NCBI GenBank assembly: GCA_949987705.1
Contig: OX465285.1
Location: 91,955,975-92,019,974 of the forward strand
Origin: Thereva unica
Taxonomy: Eukaryota; Arthropoda; Insecta; Diptera; Therevidae
DNA length: 64,000 nt
Reading direction: 5' to 3'
Position numbers and translations under genes: made by a program. The notes under the pieces were generated by a model. That model saw only the letters and a list, made by a program, of their open reading frames with translations. It was not told where the DNA came from and ran no database searches. Of the stretch, positions 12,401 to 26,300 are shown piece by piece; position 1 is the stretch's first letter; each line of letters begins with the position of its first letter.

Positions 12401-15400
12401 GACATCACACTATATTTCGAAGAAAGGCAGAAAAAAATCCTCAAGCAAAAATCCCTGTCGATTACTAATCTGCAAACTAGTTTCACTTAACTTAATCTCA
12501 TCATCCATTATAAAAAGTTTGTTTTTTGTTCTGTTGGTATAGTATTAACTCTGACCTAAATTCATTATTAGTTCTGCGTCGTCCATTGCCAGAATCCGCA
12601 CTTGTATGACTACTACAATTCCTCCTATATACAATAAGTACAAGAATGCGGAAAATCCAAAAGGAAAATATTAAAAGAAAATATTGTTTCAAGTGAAAAT
12701 CATCCTCTCCCAATACGACTCATCTGCAGCAGCATAGTCATCGCCTTGTAATTTCATAACAATATGTATTTTCTTTTTTTTGGATTTATTTTCTTTGCTT
12801 TAAGGATTAAACGCCGCAAATTTTCTTCAAACAGAAGAAAATTATTGACAAAAATAATCTCTTGAAATTTTGCATGAAAATAGGTCAACGCTGCTTGAAT
12901 TTTCTTCCAAGAGAAGGAAATATACACTGGAATCGATATACACAATATTATAATATAACGGTATATAATAAAATGCGATTTACGTAGTAAAAATATTGTG
13001 TATACATTCCAAATTTAGGACTTAAGAACGCACAATGCTCGGGCTGTAAGTACACTATAGTATAAGGCAAGAGCGAAACAATAACGAAACAAAAGACGCC
13101 ATCATTAAGGATTTGCCAAGAAAAAAAAACATAATAATCGGAAAATGCAGATTTTCCGCGATTTCGTGACGCAAGGAAATGGGAAAGTTTAAAGCCGCAG
13201 TAATTAACTTTTAAAGCTGTTCTCGGCTCTCACGAAAGGCGCAATCAAAACAAAACTGACACATAGAGGTCGCAACATAACTGCATAATAACTGACATAT
13301 AGGTATATACATACATACCTTGTTGTTGTAACATTGTGCAAAAGCTCCGCTGGATGGCTATCATTTCCCTGTTACGTGTGTACACCTTACTTATATACAT
13401 ACATATGTATATTATATAGTATATACGCTGGTATCTAGGTAGTACCAGCGGCACATAGCCAAAGTTCAATAGCATTTCATCTACTTATGCACCGTAATAA
13501 TGAGGACATCTGTACTTGCAATGCAGGTGCGTTTCAGGAGCAGACGGTCATGCTCATCGTCAAATTCCTCAGCTACACGTCTCTATGCACGTGTATATTA
13601 TCATCAGTTGGTTACCCTTTGACGCTACCCCCACCACCGTTCCCGCACACCCCCCTTCCAACAATTTGTTCCCCACCAACGTATTCCCCCCCCCCCCTTC
13701 CCCCTCCCTCTCCAATATTTCTACACCCACACATTTGTAGCGCTGTCATCTGTTTATATCGCGTCGCGACGGCTGCGAAACGACACATATTATGGATACT
13801 GATTGGGGAAATGGGGGGATCAAGTGGTGCTTCAGTAGTTGTGGAGGGTGATCTGGAAGTTTTCCATTTGTATATTTTCCATTTCCATTGCTTGTCTAGA
13901 GATTGTGGAGTTTATTTCGAAATATTAAAATGACGTCGATCGATACGCGCATGCCTCTGTTTTTGGTGAATTTCACTGCGCTATGTACATTTGGTAACGA
14001 AATTTCATCAATGGATGTTTTTGATATTTTGAAATTTTTTTGGGAAGCTGCAATATGGAAAACATACTAAACCGTTATTCTTGGTTTTTGAAAACAGAAA
14101 TGTCATTCATATTTTACTGTGACTACTAGATGGGGCAAAAGTAATGTCATAATGTGAATGTGCCATAATTTTCACAAATGGCGTCAAATGTCATTGTGCT
14201 TTGACGTTTATGCTGTTGACTGATAGAGAATAAGTTGACATTGACAACAAGATGTACACCTTAAAAACGTGGAATTGTTTGTTGTTTTAATTTCGTCGTC
14301 GCAAACAAGAAGGAGAGTCCACAGGAAATGATTTTTTAAAAAAATAAATAAAATTCTGAATGATAGAGAAGTTTTAGCCGAAAGGTATAAGTTAATTGAA
14401 GACATAGATTAATTTGGGGTGCCAGCTGAGAGTCAGTAAAGGTTCATCAACGTCCACAATCGCCAATTGGTACATACCTCTCTCAGAAGTAGATCCACCG
14501 AAGCCCTTTTGCTTAGCTCTGGGGCTCAGTACTCATCTTTCTTTTGGCAGAACCAATCCAGAAACTATTCCAGCGGGAAAAAATCGAAGCGCTACTAAGA
14601 GAAGCTAGTTTGGAGCGCTGCTAATATGCTCGGATTGGAGCTTTAAGGAATTGAATGGGGCGAAGAAAACGGGCAAACGTAGACCGGTTCTCGTTTAATG
14701 CGGTGGTCAAGCACCATATTGGACATGATTGGTACTTAATTGGAAGACCTCTCGGTAAAACTGCTATCGACACTCGCTTTTTCAAGGACGAAAGGCAAAT
14801 TGTTTCAGGCTCTAGGCTTGCTTGACAATTAGAACGCAGGAATATGGCAGTTTTGACTTTTTGGGTCTCAAGCTAGTTCCGGGGCCTCTAGACGATTAGT
14901 TCGCAGGGTAGTACACCCAAGGTTTACGTATGGTTCGGTTGTATGGTTGAGCAGGACCTATAATGTTATAAAGTTGGGAAGGGTCCAGAGGGCGCAATAA
15001 TAATAGATAGAGGCCATGAGATGATGAGAGTACTAGGCGAACGCCCTTAAAGTTCTCCTGCACCTACTTCTGCTAACTTTCATATAGAACACCTAGCCTC
15101 GTGTAGAGCACTCACACTGAAGGACTCTGGGGCTTCAACCTCGAAACCCTACGGACATCGCAATATCTTGAACCAACCGAGAGTATGATCGCTAAGACTA
15201 CCTTCCATAGTAGACCACTCTGCCAAACTGGGCATTCGGTACAACGTCTGTTCCCGTAGCTACAGGGAGACGAACAGGAGGAAAACACTTATCCACTTCC
15301 TGTGTAAATGCCCACCTTTAGCTAAACCGGGCAGGGCACATTAAGCAGTTACGTCCTGGAGGAATAAAAAGAGATTTTTATACTGGAGATAAACTTCCGG

Positions 15401-18400
15401 GTAAGCTTCCCACTTACCACAGGATGGCTTTAGACTAATCAATCACTGAACCTATGTGCCTGAGTTGTGGCCACAAAACGGCGCATTAAAGAGCTAATTG
15501 AGTCTCCGGTGGCGCAGGTGATAGCCCTACACCTAACTTAATCAGAGTTTAATGTTCGACATAGTATTCTTAATACTAAAAACTCAGTACAAACTCAAAC
15601 TTACCTCTAAGTTCTAAGTTCATTTCCTTTTAATATTACTCTATACACTCCCTTTGCCTAAAAAACTGACAATTGACAGTTTGATATTGATCAAAAGCAC
15701 GAAAGATCAATTGGTGTGTGTCTCTGCTAACTACCAAATTTGGTTCAATACAAAACTGATAATTGCATATGGTTTGCGTCTCTGCTAACTAGCAAATATG
15801 ACACTAACAAATTGGTAAGTGCACTTTTTTCATCTTTTTACGCTTTAAATTAATTTTAAAGTTATGAGAATTTTTTATTGAAGGATTTACACTTAAAAAC
15901 ATTAAATTTTCCTCCATAACTGTACAGCATAGGATCAAATAAGGCCACACGCACATTTCCACTATTTTCCAATTACCAAAAAAAAGACAAGAAAAAGCTC
16001 CAATTCCACTTCCTTAACATGCTCCACATACACTTAGACTTACAAGTCTACTGACTGCCCCATGAACCCCCTCTCTTGTTGCGAATCTCCAAAAAAACCG
16101 TTCCCCTTCCCCACCCCCATCCAGCATATCCGTATCCCCACCACCAAAAGAAATACGTCAGTGATAAGATTTCATTGACAACTTTTGGCGAGTCCTTGCG
16201 TTTTTTGTGTGTGCGTGTATTCGTTATCGCTGTATTATATGTATATATGTTAGTGTGAGTGTTTGGATGTTGGTATAGTGTTTTTTTGTTTGTTCGGATA
16301 TATTACTTAAGTGTTTGCAATGTGCGATTTTGCATTACTTTTTTTCACCCAATGCAAACTACCACAGTTGAAGTAAGGGTAATAAAACGTACATTTACGA
16401 GATAACAGTGTTATTTCCTCCCACCCTTCTCCATCTATACCCCAACCACCCCCCCCCCCCGCCCTTCTCGCCCATCATCCCACCAGCCAAAAATAATGTT
16501 GTTGGTGGTTATGAGAAAATTTCGTTTTTGAGAGCGCGCGGCGCCTTCCAGAAAACAATTTTCCAATAAGTTGGAGAAGAAAGTAACGAGAGTAAAAAAA
16601 AATAAGGAAAATTTATTTTTTTTCCTCGGTTTTTCTTTTTTTTTGGGGCTGATTGAAGGAAGATTTTTCTTTCGTGAATAAAAGACGACATCGCGTCGCG
16701 AAGTTTTCTGGTGTGTCGAAAATCGCTTAATAAAGGAGACGTCGTCGTCGAATTTATTTATATTTTATTTCTTCATGTAAACTTTAATTTATCCGTGGGA
16801 AGTTCAATAAATTTTGGAGTTTTTATTTTTGTGTGTGTGTGTATTTTGTGCTTTTCGAAAATAAAGGAATAAATTCCCAAAAAGAGTGCAGAATTATAGT
16901 TAAGCGATAAAACAGAACGTTTTTTTAGAGACAGAAGAGAGGAGAAGAGAAGGGAAATATATATTATATATAGTATATATCACTTCCGGTGGTGGGTTAA
17001 CTTTCTTCTTCTTCTTCATCATCTTCCAGCCCTCCCCCCTGCTACCCCCCTTTTCCCATATATACACAATGAATTACAGATTTTCGGGGAGTTTCTTACG
17101 TGAATGTCGTGAATACGGTTTTAAAAACTTAAAAGAAGGACGATTTTTAATAAATACACGCTTATGAAATTCAGTTGAAACATATAGGACTATTTTGTAG
17201 GGTAGTTTGTGTTAATATCAGTGTACAAAAAAATAGTGTTATTTAATCCACATATTTTTTTTTATACTACGAACAAATTCTAAAAAACGAATCCTTGTAG
17301 CCATAAGTGCCAAGAAACATACATAAAAAGAAATATGCATACTAAACACATACTGGAAATTGTTGTTAAAGTGATATTGGAAAAAAAGTGAAGAAAGAAG
17401 GATAATTGATTCCTTTTAATTATTTAAATAAAGTTTATATGTTGAAAATATCAAAAAAAAGAAGTGAAGAAAACTCATCTTTTTAACACATTTTTTTTGT
17501 ATTGTTAAAAGTCTCTCCAACATATTTTATTTTTTTGTGTATATAAGTGAATTTCCCTTCCAATTCAACTTTCCAGTCATACACACAATACATTCTGACA
17601 AACCCTTTTTTTCCATTGTGTGTTACTTCGAAAGAAAAAGTCCTGTCATGCCGCAGTCGGCTGTATGTGTTTGTGCTATTCTCACTACAATTCATCCATA
17701 AAAAGGATATTTATCCTTTTTGACAAATCGACTACAATTGTGTGCATAGTGATGAGAAGTTACACATTAAAAAATAACAAGTTCACTATTAGTAGTTGAA
17801 TTAGTCGAAATCCTTAAAGTCGAATCCTTAATAAATAATAATAAAATGCCAACATAACAGTTACAAAAAAAATAAACACTACTGCCATAATATTATTTTT
17901 TTTCGGTTTTCTTTTCCTATAAATAAACGTGTTCCTTTTATAACTAAATAAAAACGTGTGAAAGAATAAGGATAATATGCCGTGACAGTAATACTATAAA
18001 CGAACCAAAAAAAATATCCTTTTTTTACGTTTATTAGGAATAAAATTTTTATTTTGTTTACTATCAAAAAACAGTCGGTTTCATTTTTTTAACAATAACA
18101 ACAAAATACGTTTTTGTGTTTTTTAATTCTAAAAAAAAAATAAATATAATATTAAACCTCAAAAATCAACTACTGATATTACTTAGTGCTTGTGTACATA
18201 TATAGTGAATAATATCCGCCTTAAGTGTAAAAAAAAATAAATTTTTATATCTTCGCAATCTTCCTTTTTTCCGTTCTTATACATACATACATATACGAGT
18301 ATCCTACCATCATACGATAAAAAAAACCAAAACGTTCGCTCTACGAAAACATAAATCCCTCAATGAAAAACTGAATGAAATTATAAAAAAAAAAAACACA

Positions 18401-20265
18401 CGCAAAATTTTCTTCATTGGATTTTTTAAGAAAATTAGATCAAAATATCCTCTTTAGAAGAAGATTCAAGGGCTGATCAGCCCATGGTGCAAAGAGCCTC
18501 CTCCTCGGATGCCCCATCCGTATCGGGGGGACATCATAAAGAGTCTCGTATGGGATTAGGAATTGGTTACGCTGCATACCAAGGAGGTTATAATAAACTT
18601 TTTACACAGGTTAGTCCCTCCTTCATTTCTCGTTTAAACTTTTTAAATATGATAAATACAAATGACAAAAAAAATATTCATCATATGTATATTTAAAAAA
18701 ATAAACGCAATGTTAAAACAACAAAAAAATTAAGAAGAAGGAAAAAAAACGGTCGGGAGTTGACACATGATTCGTTGGGCGACAGCATGGAGACGTATCC
18801 GTAATAAATATAAATCCTTGATGAAGTTTTAGTAAAGCACCACACAGCAGACATTATGTGCGTCTTTTGTATTAAAATTATTTTTTTTGGCGAATTTAAA
18901 TAATGAATTATGATTCATGGTATTTTTTGGGTGGTTGTTATCTTTTATCTTAAGGATGATTTTGCTTTTGGAGTTTGTGTGTGTATGTATGTGTGTGGAC
19001 AGGAAAATATTTCAAAAAAGAGTAATCTTACAAAATATATGGCATGATTATACAATCAATACTTAAAAGGATCATGTTAAGCAGTTCATTCATCGATGTC
19101 ATATTTGATTGCATTATAGAATATTCTGTCTTACATTAAGGTACTTTTGCTTTTTGGGTCTAGTGCTGGGTAGTTTAGGTAGGTCAAGGAGGTAGCTCCT
19201 ACCACCGACCGAAGAACCTCTAGGATACAATTGGCACTAAAGAAGCACTGTTGCATATGGCAGATGGACTTTAGACCCATCCAATCATTTAGACCGATAA
19301 ATCTCTCGTCTTTCGCCTTGCAGGCAATGTAGAGAATTGTCGGCAAGGATATAAGAGCTACTTATTTTGTACCAGAGCGAACAAGCTATTGACTAAAGCC
19401 GGTTCTACACGATGCTATGAACACCCTCCAAGGTTTGATGGGAGGACGCGTCGTATGGCCGAAGCTCGAACTACGACTGACCAATATCAAGCATCCAACG
19501 TTGGGGTTTAAACACGTTCGGGTTGTTGTCGGTATTGAATCTGTGCTGTGAATCCCGCTAACCAGCCGTCAAAGCCTGTGACCCCGGCAGTACGAAACTA
19601 CTAGGTGTACGGTCCGCTAGGTGAAGAACCGATTAAGCCGGCGACATGCCTTATTAGAGCTACTCGAACCCACAAATTCGGTCTTTTTAGGAGAATTGCG
19701 ACTACCAGCTCAGAGGCTTGTGGTTCGATTTTATGCAACGTTGTCTTTGTAATTTTTAATAATGTTTTTTTCTTTTTGTAATCTATCTTTATAGCAATTC
19801 CCCGCGTAACATCTAGCGATACGGAATCGATGGAGAGCATTCGATTAAATACTTATAAGTAAAATCCTAAGAAAATTACTCAACGAGTAAACACTTTTTA
19901 CTCGTTCAAAAGTACTTAATTCCTTGAGAATCGATGAAAACTTTTACCAAGTGGTTCCCTAACTAAGTACTAACCATGACCAATGCTGCTTGACTAGAGC
20001 AATCGAAAGAGAACTGATCAACTAAACCGTGCTTAATGGCGTCCTTTATGGTCACTAAGATAAATGCCCTTTTTTCGTCCTATACAACTTTTTGATCCCA
20101 ATTTTGTTCCTTTTAGTCTAAAAAAGTGTGCGAGAGTACTGTGTTTTGTTTATACTACTCTGTTCGTGCCTTTAGGAAGCTACATTTGGAAAAGTAGATT
20201 TGTTTCGGGTGCCATGCAGGCGTTTTCATGTTCTACATGAGTGTTACTAGGGATGGGATATAAAT

Positions 20266-20312
<47 letters not shown>

Positions 20313-23300
20313 TTAATAAGCCAAAACAAGGCACACTTAAACTAATTTACATCATTGCCCTTATTATAGTACATAAATAACACTTAAGCTATATTGATTA
20401 GTACAGACTAGGATGATAATAGGGATATCAATTTTCTTTTAAAAGACTGTTTACTTATGGAGGGGGAAAAACAGGATTTGTAGGTATTGAAGACCACACA
20501 ACATCTGTTAACAGGTTCGTTCTTGGCATACTCGGTGCGATGTGAATATTCCTTAAGCAATTTCATGTGTCTCGTCTGTCGGACATCGTCATTGAACTTA
20601 ATTCTATCCGATAGAAACTGCACTTTGAGGTTGCTGTTTAAAACGTCCAAGGTGAGGCATGAGATAAGCAACTTTCTCCTACATGACATTGGTAAGAGAT
20701 ATAATGCTTTGAGCCTGTTCGTGTAGGGTGGTAGACTAAGATAATCGCGCGGGTCGTGGAGATGACGTAGCGCGAAAAGAAGAAATTTTTTTTGTATTGA
20801 TTCAATCCTGTTACTACTTACCTGGAATATGGGATCCCATATCGGGCAAGCGTATTCCAGGATTGGGCGGACAAGGGAACAGAAAAGAGTTTTAGTAACC
20901 CAAACATTGCCAAATTCTTTAGCTCTTCTCTTAATAAAACCTAACAGCTTGTTGGCTCTGGCAGTAATGTTGTCATAATGCAAATTAAAATTTAACTTGT
21001 TGTCTAGAACAACACCTAAATCCCTAATTTGATCGACATGGTCAAGGACCTTGTCGTTCAGATAATACTGCCAACGCTGTATATTTTTTTTTCGTGAGAA
21101 GGTGATTGAGTGACATTTAGCGATGTTGAGATGTAGTTTATTCGTTGTGCACCAGTCTTGCAGAGCATTCAGTTTTGATTGAAAGAACAATACATCACTT
21201 TGGGACCTTATGATGTTGTATATTTTTAAATCGTCTGCGTAAAAGAGATGTGGAATATCCTTCAGTTCGTCAGATAAATCAGAGATAAATATATTAAACA
21301 AGAGTGGGCCTAGATGACTGCCCTGGGGTACACCGGAAGTCACGTCGATTTCATTAGATAGAAATCCTTGAAATCTAACCACCTGAGTTCTTCCGTCAAG
21401 ATAAGATCTTATCCATTTCAGGGCAGCACCGGATATTCCAAATTTTGAAAGTTTTGTTATTAAAATATGGTGGTCAACACGATCAAAGGCTTTGCTAAAG
21501 TCCGTATAGACTGCGTCGATTTGATGACCATTCTCCATACCACATAACAGTTCAGAGGTTAAGATCATAAGGTTTGAGGTGGTTGAACGCCCTTTTCTAA
21601 ATCCGTGCTGTTGCTCGTTAAGAAGTGGGTCAATGACGGGAGCTATCTTGTCGAAAACAAGTTTTTCAAAAAGTTTTGGGATTGAAGAGAGAATGGCAAT
21701 CCCCCTATAGTTGTCCACCAAGTGCTTATCGCCTGCCTTATGGATTGGTGTAAGATAGGATTTTTTCCACAGCGATGGAAACACTCCTATTGACAATGAT
21801 TTATTAAATATTATTTGAAGAGGGAGTAACATTTGCTTTGAGCAGTATTTCAAGAAACTAGGGGGAAGAGTATCAGGACCATGACCTTTATTGTTATCAA
21901 GACTGTTTAAACCAATCATTATATCTTGAGTTGTCAAAGACAAATTGCTTAGGAGTGCTGGCATTTCTGTACTTGTAAAGTCAGTGTGCGCTGTACTATT
22001 CGGGCAAAAAACTTCACTAAACCTATCAGCAAACATGTTACAAATTTCTTTGGGGCATGAGGAGTGTATGCTACCAGTTGTCATAGTTAACGGATAACCT
22101 GAAGTTTTTCGTTTTATATTAACGAAGTCAAAGAATTTTTTAGGGTCGTATATAATATTTTCTCCGATGGTGTTTAAGTAAGTCTTATAGGCCTCACGTG
22201 ACCTAAGTGAGAATTCAGAGGCTAACCTAGCGTATTCTAATTTGACTTCCGCCGTGACGTGTATGTTTTTTCTAATCATGTTATATAACTTATTTCTCTG
22301 ATTACGCAGAGATCGCATATTACTATCAAGCCAAGGTTCCGATAATTTATTCCTTTTTCTAATTTTGGGGACATACTTGTCAATGATGTTGAAGATAATA
22401 GTGTAGAAGGACGACACTACTTCGTCAAGATCATTGCTTGAAAGCCTATACTCCCAGTCGACAAGGGACAATTCGAAACCAATGCTATTGAAATTTGCGT
22501 TCTTAAAGTCATATACTATTGAGTTGTTGTATGACGTAACATTGTCAGAAATGGTGGCGCGGAGTTCAACCACCCAAGCGGAATGGTGAGTAGAATTGGT
22601 GAATAGGTTTTCCTCATCGGAAGCGGGTAGGATAATTACCTCCTCATAGGAATTAGTGAAAATTAGATCCAACCATTTACCAGAAGAGTTTGGTTGCCTG
22701 ATAATTTGACATAAGTCATTGCCATAAAAAGAGTCGATAAGCTTTATATCGATAGCATTTATGGCATTAATTGGAAGAAGGTTACCTTCCTCGTCAGGGA
22801 TAAATAAAAGATTGGGACGATTAAAATCGCCCAAAACAAATATGTCATCGTCACTGCAGAGTGAGTCGTTAACTTCATCTAAAATATGAAGTAAATCATC
22901 ATACTTAGATTCGTCAGAAAGGGGGGGTATATAGAAAGTGCCGATGAGTATGTTTTTCTTGCCCAATTTGATTCGAACAAAAACATGTTCGAAAATTTAA
23001 ACCCATTAAGGCCCGTTTACATCGCAAAATGCAAATTGAAACATTTTTATCGCCCAGAAGCTTGTTTGTATTTCGCTCTGTCTGGAATTGACGTTCGTGC
23101 CACAGAAAGAAAAGCATACAAACTTCTGTGCTATAAAAGAGCTCGTATTTGGACCTACAACTTCCCTAAAATCACGTGATGGCGTTGGTAGATAACTCTG
23201 TCATTCTTCTAACAAAAGATGATAGAGTTCCACCTAGATACAATCGTCGACAGTACAAATTGGCTTAACTCTGAGCTTTAGTCTTTCCCATAAAAAACGG

Positions 23301-26300
23301 CGCGTGTCTACAAGATTTTCTTCTAGTCTGGCTAAGCGGTACCCGCTAAAAAGTGATCCTGTATCTCCTAGCCGAAGAAGAGACACCAAGTCCAAGTTGG
23401 ACATTATATAGACGGCTTAGTCTAGCCTAAAGCGTAAAGGGAAGGATCGATAAGATGGTGTTGAACGTTTATTGGAAATAAGTTGCATTCGAACCGATTT
23501 TGATAGAAATAGAAAAGGTTAGGCATGTGATTGTCGTGTATTATGGGAGGCTTTCGCGTAATGCAGAGTACCATCATCAGCGAATTTGTGAAGCTGGTCG
23601 GAAGGGACTGGGAATAGGTCATTTATAAAGAATAAAAAAAGAACAGGTGATAAAATTGATCCCTGTGGAACACCGCGGAGACCGTAGGGGTTACATTGAA
23701 AGTCTGATTGACCGACCGAAAAGAAAACTAAGGATATAGTTTTTTAGAATTGAGTCAATATTAATAGCCTAAAGTTGAATTAACAGATCAGTATGCCATT
23801 CTGTATCAAAATCCTTGAAGATATCTAGAGAAATCAACCCAAATTCATGGCGTAGTAAATACTCCGTTTTAATAAGTATAGAACAATAAATACAAATTGT
23901 GTACTGAAACACCCTGTATTAATACTTTTTATAAAAAAAAACAATAAACAAACTCTCATTTAATTCAAAATCCAAAAATACCTTTTAGTTTACATGAAAT
24001 TTATTTATAAAAATCTCTCTCTCATCCCAAAATTTTAATTAATCTAATTAATCCCAACCATAATTTCCACCTCAGGTATAAAAAAAATCCTTGAAGACTT
24101 CTGTGTGTACACAAAACAGGAACTATTCCTGCTTTTATTTAGACAGAAAAATCAAAGTTAAAATAACCAAGATGAGCCAAAGAAAAAAAAACATTCTTTT
24201 ATATTGATTACGTCTTTGGCAATCAGACAAGCGAAATTCTACTGTGGCACAGTAAATTTTCAAAATCTTCTCTTTTTTCAATTTGGCAATTTTCCCAAAA
24301 GTTTCTGTATACACAAGAATATTACAAAATTCTGAATCCTGCTCCGTATTCTTGCAGTTTATTAACATTCTCAAAAGCCAAAGAGAAATAATGGATTCCA
24401 GAAGATATTTTTGAAGAATAATTTTCGTGAATAGTTTTTATTATTTTTCTTTCGGTCTTGTTTTTATTTACTTTTAACTAGATGAAGTCGGACTGGATTC
24501 CTTTGCAGCTAAGTGTAAACATAAGCAAGAAGTAAAAATTTCAGCGGTTTCATTGAAATAAATTTAAGACACTTGAGAATTTTTCATTTAAGAATTTTTT
24601 TTTTTGTTAAATTTAAACCCCCAAAAAAATTTAATTTGTAGCCAAAAACCTTTTGACCAAAAATCTATAAGCAAAACAGCGCGCCTTTATCGGTCCGCGA
24701 TGCACTGCAGCAGACTATTGTTTACAGGCGAGTTAATCTGTCCAAGGGATGTTAAAATTTATCGATCAAATCATATCCTTTAATGAACAAAGTTAATCGA
24801 GTGTGTGCCCTTTTTAATGCCTTTAATGAGGGTATCTCTGGAGGGGTTTTTGAATGCTTTTGTATTTGTTGCCCTCTCGATAAATTTCCACCCCAAATAT
24901 GTCAGACCGAGCATTTCATATGCGCTTTAAAGTTTAAATTTATTTTTTTATTTATTTTCGTGGTTGTTGTGTTAAATGAATGTGATGACAATATTCTGAG
25001 TTATGGTGATGAATTTTGTTTTTAAATTAAAGGGGATATTCATATTCATAAAGGGGATATTCACATTGAAACCACTCCAAGAGAAATACTGGGGAAAAAG
25101 CACAATGATCAAAATCCGTCATCGGTAAACAAAGAGTCGCCGCAAATTATTTGTCAGGATCATTAGTTACCGCCAACGTTCAAATTGACCTCGATTAGCT
25201 CAGGCCCATAAAGGTGACAAAGAGTTACAAAACCTCCGTACTTGAGCACCCAGCAAAGGCTCTCAAGAAAAACCAGCAAATCGACAAGTCCATCAGCCAC
25301 ATCTCAATTCCCTAGAAGCTACTGTGTGTATCTTCGTTGAGATATAGAGCCCTACTTTTTTGGAAGATCCTTGTTGAATTGCACTGACGGTGTTACGCAG
25401 GCCTCTATAGTTTGTTCAGTACGATGTAAACGAGGAAACACTTTTTCACACAGTCAGAGCTACCAGCTACACACTGTGCGAGTCACGATACGTTATTCCT
25501 CTACACTCGATCAGTATGCTTCAGAGCTGATGACTTCTTTTTTTGGGGTTGTTTGATTTTTTAGTTTATAGATGGATTTCTGCTCTAACTAAAGCCTAAC
25601 ATGATAGTACCTCGCGGTGGCACAAGGTTGCCGCTGGGTACCTGATATGTAACGTGACTACACCGATGTTTGCGTTGTTGACTACTACACAGTCAGTCGC
25701 AGCAAACACATACCGGCCTAAGAGTTAAGACGCCCGTTGCCATCCTAGATATCCACAGTTGGAGTCAATACACTAGCAAGGCTTTTCGTATTTCCAGTTG
25801 TCCCACGTAGCAGCTGTCCTTCTTTCTTGTCTGGTTTTCACGAGTAGACAACTAACTAGGGAAACGGTCCACGAACAATGCCAACTAGATGCCCGCTTCG
25901 CGGGCTGAAAAGAAATGGTCTCAGGCAAGTGCCAAAAATTGCAGGAGAATTTAGCAGTATCATGGGTGCAAGCCCGCCAAACCTCTCGCTCATGGAAATA
26001 ATGCGTTAGGCATTGAACAATTTCTGCTCGTTCAAGTCACCAGACATGATATTGGTATTGGTTATTGATTAAAAATAAGAACCGACCGCATCTAGCATGA
26101 TGCAAACCGTTTGTATGTTTTTCCACAAGACTAATGGACGAAGAAAATGGGCAATCATCTTGGTATGATCATAAAGGGTACCATTAGCATAGTCAGTAGA
26201 TCAGTTCTCGTTCTCGATTGTGTAGGTCAAGCAGCATTGTATGTAGTTTAGTACTTAGTTGGGGGACCGCGGCTGCAGACCGATTGTACTAATAGCAGCC

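Noticed and set aside
13487..13933. 148-codon Pro-rich frame
   Set aside because: Runs through a C-rich low-complexity tract with no motif, poor start context and no splice logic.
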